Assembly (NCBI GenBank): GCA_905220665.1
Contig: CAJNAR010000152.1
Coordinates: 496,001-560,000, forward strand
Reading direction: 5' to 3'
DNA: 64,000 nucleotides
Source: Albugo candida
Taxonomy: Eukaryota; Oomycota; Peronosporomycetes; Albuginales; Albuginaceae
Positions 33,101 through 41,528 of this stretch are shown in pieces. A program made the position numbers and the translations under genes. Each line of letters begins with the position of its first letter. Position 1 is the first letter of the stretch. The notes under the pieces were generated by a model, which saw only the letters and a list, made by a program, of their open reading frames with translations, made no database searches and was not told where the DNA came from.

Positions 33101-34038
33101 GAGCTGCTTCCGTCGATGCGGAACACGACGACGATATGAATATGATTGATACCGACAGCTCATCACATTCCAGTCGAAATAGCTTTTCTTCCAGCGAATG
33201 TGCCGATGAAAACGCAGCGAGTTTGGAACTCCCATGGCCGAAAGAGCGCGATAGAAGATGGCTTACTACTGCTCGTGGACGTCATGGTCATGGATGTAGA
33301 AACGCCACCGACATCGCAAGCACGATCTCGGACGATTGCTCACGCAATTTCCATCGAGTTGTATGTGATCTTGACTATGGAATATCATTTCCTGATCCAT
33401 TGGATGTGTGTGCGATTTTGGCACAAAGTGGACCGCAAAAGAATCGACAACGGGAATTCGACAGTGAAATGAGTGCAATGCCTTCATCGCGATCGAGAAA
33501 GACCCCGGTACGTCGATTTTCCGCACCCGCTGGAGCGCTACGCGGTGTTTCACGCGACGAAAATTGTATAAATGCAAACGGAATGGATCAAATGCCGCTG
33601 TGGACGAATAACAAAAAACCGAGCGGTGTCAAAGTGCTCTTTCCGTGTGCGTCGCTCAAAGTAGTCCAATTCTGGAACGCATACTATCTCCGTTGGGATT
33701 TACTGAAATGTCATAAACGGGATGCTGATCTTGAGATGGAAACACTTGGTCGAGATCTTCGCTTCCATATGCAGTGGACGCAACTCCATGTGGCACTACT
33801 GAAGCAGCAAAGCAACCAGTGCCTCGGGCGTCAGTGTGTAGCCTACAAGCGCGACGAAAAAAGTGCGTGTGGAAACACACGAAAAAAAACTGAAAAGAAA
33901 CGAAAATCTGTTGTGGATACGAATTTGAATCAGAGATACGCACAACTGCTTGAACGACGACGACAGGCGATGGAAATGGTTGAAATGGCATTTGAGGATG
34001 ACGTCGGTCGTATGCTCTCATCGATCGCATCCTCGTGA
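30112..34038 (+). CDS. FYVE-myotubularin phosphoinositide 3-phosphatase
   Basis: Single exon, 1308 aa from ATG 30112. Order: disordered N-terminus; FYVE finger at about 140-205 with WVPD, eight zinc-ligand cysteines and the RRHHCRRCG motif that binds PI3P; PH-GRAM region (IGTLYVTNYRIVFSP); myotubularin phosphatase with active-site VHCSDGWDR (Cys about 817, CX5R intact) and WCSFGHKFRDRTGH; a disordered segment; and a C-terminal helix. Such enzymes remove the 3-phosphate of PI3P and PI(3,5)P2 on endosomes. In animal MTMR3/4 the FYVE finger sits at the C-terminus; here it comes first. The Asp of the active loop and CX5R suggest an active enzyme, not a pseudophosphatase. Convergent with the methyltransferase gene, 36 bp apart. 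Confidence 0.95.
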   Translation: METPSIGSYCTDTLEASTTSTPSSSNSFQVTQPTSSIKINSLHRTPSCRSNRLSTYPHFPNSVKENVSDCIPQIPESNGLSRSLPFKSPKLTSRFFKTKKHFSTNVKEIDGRDAFTDERHDSWHLPKQSMYFLKNISWVPDNLAEKCYACQVAFTLVLRRHHCRRCGNVFCDSCSSSRMPIVSANIFTPVRVCDKCSVAARKAYVKMVEEKQNSRERAFSNGYTNTGRQSPISLRASLYPEPNSSSEGIQGNGTDHFLWDANEKRRATCDESDSVDSLNWEEKSLLCDEIPKTDEKMRQRHYNSIPREQERDTLDESLSQTELMFRRNRVCVRTIEGESVLLRTKDVRIQMLHLVDTKQIGTLYVTNYRIVFSPHLGKSEFATSKVIQDERNRMNRTTKFGARRNLWETEVKYHTGLGRDVLTTYQAIPLLSIERAKRKEMVENDTGILDLVCKDFRRVQFTFEGLVTRQIFHQFDRTYRIIREYSLQEGPIRIEKIAFARYSQERISSKPREGCVPYNAKKEFDRLGVTASNGWRLSERNMEYSLCETYPSLLAIPANVSDEILCVAARYRSKRRIPTLCWRDVVSGASISRSSQPLVGLGQRQCDYDVFLIQTIAAVNPSSSKLVIIDARPWKNAVAQKTVGRAGYELTARYETRHNPASLKDLNVSASLMATHIKDADSPSDPIDEILTNLPMTMGSTHSHSVTSQTESPRALSIMEDTIAGEESPDVMATSQLVLTECKLIFMGIENIHVMRKSYMKLSDLCTSTSRSCIDSKWLDQMAATRWMEHLSRILDSAIEIARIIHEQQASVLVHCSDGWDRTAQLTSLAQLLLDPYYRTIKGFQVLIEKEWCSFGHKFRDRTGHGICGTFGSSHAQEISPIFLQFIDCVWQIQQQFPCAFEFNERFLILILDHLHSCRFGTFLYNCEKERVQSERNAPTNSLWEFMDAMDASVIQNVFYQMEMLSWRDTKANVVATRQCYEVANDLDEYKRHPLSRAASVDAEHDDDMNMIDTDSSSHSSRNSFSSSECADENAASLELPWPKERDRRWLTTARGRHGHGCRNATDIASTISDDCSRNFHRVVCDLDYGISFPDPLDVCAILAQSGPQKNRQREFDSEMSAMPSSRSRKTPVRRFSAPAGALRGVSRDENCINANGMDQMPLWTNNKKPSGVKVLFPCASLKVVQFWNAYYLRWDLLKCHKRDADLEMETLGRDLRFHMQWTQLHVALLKQQSNQCLGRQCVAYKRDEKSACGNTRKKTEKKRKSVVDTNLNQRYAQLLERRRQAMEMVEMAFEDDVGRMLSSIASS

Positions 34039-34074
34039 TCACTTGTGATCAATCCCATCTCACGTATTAGGCCT

Positions 34075-35580
34075 CTACTGCTTCTCGGCGTAGAAGAAAC
34101 CCCATTTTTGGTCACCTTCCTCACATCGAATCAATTTTGCTTCCCATCCTTTAACAATGGCATTAAAATCGTCTTTGGAAGTGTGCTGGATAAACTCGTC
34201 TTTACTGGAAACTGTACGATCCAATTCTTCACGCAATATACTCATAAATTGACTGGTACGATCTTCAGCACTCACATTACAGAACCCAGCTTCTGTTAGC
34301 AATCCGCCATACGCGTCGACTGTGAGCAAATGATACCCTCGGCCTTGTACGTAGTCGGCAAATCGATTCGTTGGGCGTTTTCCGCCCCGACAGTAATCGG
34401 TAATCAGAACGCGGCCACCAGGACGTAACCACCTGAAAAATCGCTCAAAAAGAGTCTTTTTGTCTTGAATATGGAGAATTGTATCGCGAGAGTAAATAAC
34501 ATCAAATGACTGATCAGGGAATTCTCGTGTGGTCGCGTCACAAATCTCAAATTCCACGTCGAGTTTGGTCTCATTCATTGATTGTTCCAATGCGCGATGC
34601 ACCATATTCGTTGACAGATCGATGCCCAATACGGAGACTCCATATTCCCGCGCCATGTAAAAGTCACCGCCACCAATTCCACATCCTACATCCAACACAC
34701 GTTCTTGTGGCTTCAGTTGAAGCCTCTCTACGAATTCGGTTGTGGTTCCTTGTCCTCCGGTACTCACATACCCTTTTCCGAAAATCTTTTCATACCGCTT
34801 GATACTTTGTATCGAGTATTGTTGCTCATCCAAAAACGTTTGAAACGTGTGCATTGCATTATTTCCAGCGGCTTTCATGACTTTTGAGTAATAAAAACAA
34901 ACTTGTCCGTTGTTCTGTTTGATTGTGCGATAGGCCGAGACACTGCACGATCGCTTTAAATAGAAATGACCGATTTTCGTGTTATTCGACTCGGTGGAAA
35001 ACACTGCTCCAAACGCTTTCACATAAAAACTCGGATGACGATATTGTGTCGGATTGGCATTTCGTTTCACGTTGCCGGATTGACGAAAACACGATTCCCG
35101 GAAGAATAATGTACCGCCGGGACGAAGCCATCGGATCGCTTTTGACGCAAATGCACGCACTTCGTCATCGCTCAGGTACATAAACAGCCAATTGGAGAAA
35201 ATCACATCAAGCGAGTTTTCCGGCAATTGCAGCTGAACGACATCCCGACACAGAAATTGTATGTTTCTATAGTGATTGTGTTTACTCAAATTAGCTTGAT
35301 GGAATGTTTCCATGAATTCCACTGCAATCACCGATTTGGCTTGAGCGGCGATATAACCGGTGAAGCGTCCAATACCAGCAGCCAGTTCTAATACATCTTT
35401 GTCCTTCATATCGGGCGCTTTGCTGAGAATCTCAGGCACTTCGAACTCGTGGAGTTGCTCAGCATTAGTGTCCAGCATCATGGACTCAAGCGTGGTCTCA
35501 GTACTACGAGGGGATTGGATGTCACGTGAGGTTTGGAAGGAGGATACTATCTACCTGTGAGTCGTCCAATACGACGTCAT
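34075..35580 (-). CDS. phosphoethanolamine N-methyltransferase (two-domain)
   Basis: Two exons, 35580-35555 and 35503-34075, with a 51-nt intron; 484 aa. The tiny first exon supplies MTSYWTTHS, restoring the WxxHS..T.E.MMLD start typical of plant-type enzymes. Domain 1 has VLELAAGIGRFTGYIA and LRPGGTLFFRESCF; domain 2 has LDVGCGIGGGDFYMA, YSRDTILHI and LRPGGRVLITDYC. In plants domain 1 makes phosphomonomethylethanolamine and domain 2 does the next two SAM-dependent steps, giving phosphocholine for phosphatidylcholine synthesis. Both SAM sites look intact, so one protein could do all three methylations. It is divergent from the CLASP-like gene by 400 bp. Confidence 0.95.
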
Positions 35581-35980
35581 TTCTGCGCGTGTCTCATCCT
35601 CTCGGGTCATTAGTGTTTAATGTATATGATTCTATTGTGTAGAAGTAGTCAATAGTGCGAGAGGGAAGATTGAGTCAAAGCGGAAACGATTGTGAGGGAA
35701 TTCGAAAGTGGAGAGAATTGAGAGAGAATTAGAAGAATGACATCATAGCAACGGAGCGGTGTTTTATTATAGGGAAGGGGGAGTAGGAGCCAATAGAACG
35801 TATGACAATGACAAAATGGAGAAAATAGAAACTCTGGGTGCACTATGACTCATCTTTTACGCGATCACGACGTGATGGATGGACATATTTTCTGATTGGA
35901 TGAAATGAGTAGACACCGACTCTCCCTGTGGAAACGAACCGCACCTAGTAAGATTCGTCAAAGGGTGTTACTGAGAAACA
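35581..35980. promoter_or_regulatory. 400-bp divergent promoter region with purine-rich tract
   Basis: Separates the methyltransferase (-) and CLASP-like (+) starts. Roughly 35655-35790 is dominated by G and A on the plus strand (repeated GAGAGA/GGGAA units). No transcription-start motif could be assigned with confidence. Confidence 0.4.
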
Positions 35981-38438
35981 ATGGATCGGCTATCGAATCA
36001 GGTAGAATTGGCTCGTTGGTGTAGAATGGAAGTCTTACGTATTTTCTGTAGATTTACGCAGCAAAAGAGACGCTATCTCGAGGAGATGCAGAATGGTCCG
36101 AATGTTCTCGAGTATTGGAAGATATCACGCACACAATCGAATCATTGGGACAACATGAAAGCATGAAACAAGTTGTGCAAAAGCTCTTATTCATTGCGGT
36201 ATGTATCCGTTAATGTACTCGCGACATTAATGTAACACCTTATTTTAGGATGAAATTGGGACTCAACTTATTAGTGCGCGGTCTCGCTTGGCTGGAAATG
36301 TGGCCAAATTGCTTTCTCGGATCGTGATCCAGACCAAGCACGAATTTCGACCGTTAGCGGAGCGTCTTCTGGTGACATTAGCCAGAACAGCCAAATCGTC
36401 TTCGGCAGCCGTTCGGAATCCCGGATCGCGGCTGTTTCATGACATTTCTCAATATTCACGATACGATGTCAAGCTGCTATGTCGTCTTTTTATCTCGGAG
36501 CATTCTACGCATGGTATGGGATTTGATACCAGCTATCTGTATCGATACTTATGCTGCTTTCTGTAGAACGAGTGAGATTACTGGTTTCAGAGCAGATGGA
36601 ATTTATTATCACACAGTGGAACAAGGCGGAACTGGAACCTTCTTACCTTGATTTATTGGAGGTTTTGCGTCGTGGAGTACAAGATGCTTCTCAGAATGTT
36701 AGAAATCAATTCCGACGCGCGTTTTGTGCCTTTGCAGAAGTTTGGTGCGTATTGTATTTGCAATGCAAATATGTGTGCTTATGTGAGGTGTAGGCAAGAA
36801 CGGATTGATGAGCTCTGCGATAACATTCCCACAAAGACTCGTGACGCTTTCATCAAAAATAACAGCCACTCATTGCTTACAAAGAAATTAATACAGCGCG
36901 ACCAATTACGTGGGAAACAGCAAACGTCAAATTTACAGAAAAGTATGTCGATAGCGGAGAGGCGAGCATTCTTTCGTGAGAGTCGGAGAGATCAGTCTCG
37001 ATTTGAAGATGAAACCAAAATTCACATCTCGACACCGCCGAGGCTTCATCAACGTCGTGATAAGACTGCACCTTCTGCTCCGGAGAAGTCACTCCATGGT
37101 AGTCGACGTGGAGAACAAAGTGCATCTATCGAGTCTTCCAAGCCAGCTCATAGCTTACAGCTTGAGTTTACGGAGTCAGTTCTTGCGTCTGATCAAAGGA
37201 TCAACGCTCCCTCAACGCATTCACCGACAATGAAATGGAACGGTGACTCTTATTTTCCAAGCACGTTTGAAATACCTCAGAAGAGAGATCTGTTTCATCA
37301 ACCTGATGGATATGGAGCCATGAATGAGACCTCAGAATCTAAACAGCGTATTCCAGACCCAGATGCACCGGCTTCTTTAAATCCAAGAAATCCAACTACT
37401 GCGAAAATAGGCAATACTTCGCTACGCTCTCGAGAAAAGAAGACTCTATTTAAAGATGAAGTGGATACAAAACAAAATCATCAACCATTTCAGTCAGCGT
37501 TTGATACGAAAATCACCGAGGACCCGACCCCACCAAAATATCCGCTGTCTCCTGAGACGTTTATGGGAGCCGTTCCAAAGTATCATACTGCCGGCGGCGA
37601 GTGTTCTCGCCGTCACCCGTCGATGAAAGTATCATCCCCAAAAGCATTCCAAAATCCTTCCAGTTTCCGCTCCCAGTGTGACAATACTGAAGCTTTCTCT
37701 CTTCTCGAAAATGTCAAATACGTTCATAATGGATTGTCGAATATACCAGGAATGGGTACATTTATGAAAGAACAAATGAAAACCGTTGAATCAAATGGAG
37801 GGTCAAAGTACAATCCGCCGAATAATACAGCGGAAAGAGTAGTACACCGTTTCAAAGAACATGATGCACAGGCACCAATGCGGCATCCCGAAGCTCAAAA
37901 ATTATACCGCCGTGAATCATCTGAGATTCCGCCTCGAAAAGACATGTTACGACCAAGTCATTCCACAAAACCACTGAAAGACCCTCTGAAGGAAGATATG
38001 GATGCGGCCCTTAAGCCACCTGGCATTCAACCAAAAATGACGTCGACCCGCAAACTACTATTCACGCTCTTTGCCTCATTGAGCATTGTTTTCGGATGCT
38101 CTGGCTTGCTTCGCGTAGGACGCATTCTAAAGACTTCGATTGAGTACCATAGAATGCTGACGTTGAGGATGGAGCAGTTTGAAAGCAGCATCTTGGAATC
38201 GCACCTGGCGGTCAAGAAATTGGAAGAAAATTATGCGATGTGGACAGAATACGTTCATGTATTGGCTCAGGAAGACGAAAAAGACGCATTATCGCATTTG
38301 GAAAAGGTGCAAGAAGATGTGAAAAAGTGGAGGGTGGAATTGAAGCAGGATATGGTCAATTTCAGACATGCGTTATCCCAAGAACTCGGAGAATTAGCGA
38401 ACGTGTCTCGCGATTTGAACACCGATGCAAATCGATGA
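35981..38438 (+). CDS. CLASP-type TOG-domain protein with transmembrane segment
   Basis: Five exons: 35981-36001, 36052-36198, 36249-36513, 36567-36744, 36794-38438; introns 49-53 nt; 751 aa. Residues 1-230 look like a CLASP_N/TOG helical-repeat domain (IYAAKETLSRGDAEWSE, RLAGNVAKLLSRIV, FRPLAERLLVTLAR, YLDLLEVLRRGVQDAS, VRNQFRRAFCAFAEVW, then PTKTRDAF). CLASPs bind tubulin and rescue growing microtubules. Residues 230-610 are disordered and basic with two SxIP motifs (SNIP about 518, SEIPPRK about 579), the EB-binding signature. A hydrophobic span (LLFTLFASLSIVFGCSGLL, about 624-643) and a coiled coil finish the protein. A membrane-anchored CLASP is unusual; the span could also be a hairpin. 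TOG assignment is by pattern. Confidence 0.82.
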
Positions 38439-38607
38439 CAGATTCTTTTTTAGCGAGTCAGAATGCAGTATCAAGCTATTTATACGAATAAAAGCCAATC
38501 GTCAAGAACTATACGTCCAGCGCAATGAATTGCTTCGATTTTTGGTTCTGTTTTAAGGCACGCAACGAATATCGTCGCTTCTCACTGACTCTAACAATAT
38601 CTCAAAT

Positions 38608-39834
38608 AGGGGAACGTACCCAACACCCCAAAAGCGCACAGGAAGGAACGAGCGATTTCGAGTTTGAAGTCGCTATCGACTCCAAAGTCAGACACGGTTG
38701 AGAGTTTTGGAGATAGCAATGACAACGTCACAGATTTATACACCTTTGGGAGAGTTTTGGGAGAAGGATCGTACGCGATTGTCCGAGAAGCCGTCTGTAA
38801 GAGAACTGGTGTGAAGTACGCGATCAAATGTATCCGACGATCGAATTTATTGCCGGAGGAGGAGAAAGGCATTGCTTGGGAAGTTGCTATTTTGAAAGAA
38901 ATGCGTCATCCGAACATAATGGAAATCATCGGATTTTACGATACCATGGATTACTTTTATATCGTCTCAGAGCTCATTGAGGGAGGCGAATTGTTTGATC
39001 GAATTGTGAAAAAAGTATTGACATCGACTGTTTGCTTTGCTGGGTCTCAATGGCTCATATTTTTGATGTTGTAGTCATGTTACTCGGAAAGAGAAGCGCG
39101 TGATTTGGTGGCGACTTTGCTTCATGCTCTCCGATATATGCATGAAAATGGCATTGTGCATCGCGATCTGAAACCGGAGAATCTGTTGTTGTTGTCTTCT
39201 ACTGATAATACGCTCATCAAAATTGTGGATTTTGGATTTGCAAAACAGCTTCTTGATGGAGCGGATGGAATGAGAACGGCATGTGGAACGCCTGGATACA
39301 TGGCACCGGAAGTTTTGCGGAGAGAATTGTACGGCAAGCCTGTTGATGTATGGAGCCTTGGTATCATTGTGTATATCTTGTTGTGTGGCTACCCACCGTT
39401 CTTTGATGAATCTGACACGGTTTTGTGCCAAAAAATTTTCGAAGGGAAGATTGAATTTGACTCGCCGTACTGGGATGAAGTATCAGCCGCTGCCAAATCT
39501 TTTATCTGTAAAATGCTGATTGTCGATCCAAACAAGCGGTAAGACTGCTTCCTCACAATCGGCTTTTTGATCTCACTCAGTCTTTCATAACAGCGCGACA
39601 ATGGAAGAATTATGCCAAGATCCGTGGATAACTGGTAGCGACATTGCCAGCGATCCACTAGCAAGTGCACTGGTCGAATTGCGCTGTTTTAACGCAAAGG
39701 CCAGATTCAAAGCTGCTATTCATTCTGTCCACGCGACAATAAGCATGAAAAACGCGAGTACGAGCTCGGCTACCGCGAATGCTAAAGCTTGTTATATCAG
39801 GCCAAATGAGAAAGAATATACGGCGCCACACTAA
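38608..39834 (+). CDS. CaMK-type serine/threonine protein kinase (5' end unresolved)
   Basis: Exons: open frame from 38608 to 39014, 39075-39538 and 39594-39834; introns are 60 and 55 nt. Complete kinase domain: glycine loop LGEGSYAIVREA, VAIK-type lysine YAIKCI, helix-C Glu WEVAILKEM, catalytic VHRDLKPENLLLL, VDFGFAKQ, GTPGYMAPEVL, and DVWSLGIIVYILLCGYPPFF. The substrate-side Glu (ELIEGGELFDRI) and EN of HRDLKPEN place it in the CAMK group. The C-terminal 70 residues show no EF-hands and no obvious calmodulin site. There is no in-frame ATG before the domain, but an acceptor-like AAATAG ends at 38607, so a short 5' exon probably lies in 38440-38600 (candidate ATG 38524, but its splice phase did not fit). 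Convergent with the DHHC gene, 44 bp apart. Confidence 0.87.
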
Positions 39835-39878
39835 TCATATTCGGGTAAAATGGCATATGCAGAGTCGCATTTCTTCCA

Positions 39879-41528
39879 TCATTGGCTTTTTTTATCTAAT
39901 AGAGCATCTCCGAACCGAAATGCATCTTTGACATTATCCCAAAATCGCTTCATTTTGTATGGATTGTGCTGAATGTCATCGACGGAGTAGCTTTCTTCGG
40001 TATTCAGAATGCTGTCTGCTGTGAACATTCCACCCCAAGATTGATCCAGCAGTTTTTCTCCTGTTTTGGACATCGCCCTCGCTTCACCTTTTATGCGACG
40101 ACGAAGCTTCGTCCAGTAAACCATATACGAGGATCGAGTGTGTTTTCTGTCATCATCCTGGATCGCTTTCTCGTAGCAAGCGTCACGTTTGAATGACTCA
40201 TTCGCAGTGACATTTTGTGAAATGCGATATAATTGCACAAGAATGAAAAACCATAAAAGCAGAGAAAGCATAAACATGAGTGAGCTTAAAAAGGCAAGTG
40301 CTTGATGTTGCTGATCGTACAAAAGATCAAGCGGTGAATACAAGGATCGTGCAAGCATACCTTGATTATCGCGTGCATCGCCCAAGACAGCCGGCTGGTC
40401 ACAGTCATCATATCATCTTCACGCTCGAAACTCGGGTCATTTTCAAGCATATTCTCAGCCTGTACAAAAAACATGAGAAATCTGCTTTACATGCACTACG
40501 ATGCAATACATACTTTGGTGAGAAATACTGTTGAAGCCAAAAATACGCCGTACAAGCACAAAAGCAGTTGAAGCTATGATGAAAACCAATGAACCCGAGA
40601 AACATTATCCTACGACCATTTCCATACCCAGAGATAGCCAAAAAAGTGCTTGTAATTGTTTGCGCCTACACATCCATTGAACCAGACTACGACACGATAA
40701 GAATGCAGCCAATCATGCTGAAAAGCAGCCCATTAATTCCACATAACGTACTGCAGCTACTCAGAAATCAAATGAACATCATTCTGTCCATTATCGATAA
40801 TTGTACAAACTGATGGTCGAATCGGGCAACGCAGCAATTACATAATCGACAGTGCTTTGATCTTGGTAATCTCGGGTCATTCACAAGTACAAGTTAGCTG
40901 AAGATTATGATCTGTTGATCTGACAGTTTCTATACTTTAGAATTTTGCATGTTTTGCAGTATTTATCTTCTGGGAACAGAACGGGATGGAATGGATATTT
41001 ATGGAAAGATTTGATTGTGTGCGTGGTAATGATGCCGGGGTCAGAGCAGAAGGAAAGGTGCAAAAAGGAAAGAAAGCAGGCCAGGTAGACGATCGTGAAA
41101 GATAGCCTGAAATATACATGCATCACGTCAAAAGCGTCAAGTAAACTTATGCGATCTCGCAGACATGTGGTAATTGCCGATATATCGATTCGGTATGAAA
41201 TCTTGCATTTCATGATGCAAAGCATAGTACCCGGCGGTCATGACAAGTATATATATGATCTATGAGAAGTGTTTGTGAATCAGATCAATATAATAAGTGT
41301 AAGGTGTACCTGGACGATTGGATTCTTTTCGATAAAGACATATTGTAGCACGCGTTTACCCGCAGCTTTCATGTTTCCGTTGCAATTAAGCGCAGATGTT
41401 GATCAATTCATTGAATTGTATCCAACCAACTCATGAATTGCTTCGTGAGAGATGAACTTACCTGGAGAATTTTGCGCGACGAACAAGTATTGTAGCGAGT
41501 AAAAGGTGTGCGCTTTCCAATCCCACAT
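39879..41528 (-). CDS. DHHC-type palmitoyltransferase (ZDHHC4/Swf1-like), ten exons
   Basis: Exons: 41528-41462, 41365-41310, 41259-41165, 41106-40936, 40870-40811, 40756-40752, 40686-40628, 40573-40514, 40459-40361, 40310-39879. They total 368 codons (367 aa). Zinc-binding CRD: YCKTCKILK, LPRSKHCRLCNCCVARF, DHHCIW, GCVGANNY; the catalytic Cys151 is in a 5-nt microexon. Four membrane spans flank the CRD (IIYILVMTAGYYAL, LSFTIVYLACFLSFLHL, LQLLLCLYGVFLASTVF, LSSLMFMLSLLLWFFIL), followed by a TTxE-like VTANE. DHHC enzymes transfer palmitate to protein cysteines in ER/Golgi membranes. DHHCIW with a downstream NCIG-like GCVG resembles the ZDHHC4/Swf1 branch. ATG 41528 is the first usable Met, but the 96-nt first intron makes the extreme N-terminus less sure. 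Confidence 0.88.
40752..40756 (-). other. 5-nt microexon with the DHHC catalytic cysteine
   Basis: On the minus strand a 54-nt intron (40757-40810, GTTTGT..GAGTAG) and a 65-nt intron (40687-40751, GTACGT..TCGTAG) flank five bases, CTGCA. They complete the second His codon, give the Cys codon and start the next Ile. Without it the protein reads DHQ and loses frame; with it the motif is DHHCIW and the following exon is in frame. Confidence 0.75.

Noticed and set aside
38524..38607. ATG at 38524 as start of the kinase
   Set aside because: The frame it opens ends in a stop before the kinase domain, and the available donor does not give the right splice phase.
40280..40534. Plus-strand ORFs opposite the DHHC gene
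   Set aside because: Antisense shadows; the minus strand carries spliced exons with conserved membrane spans and CRD.
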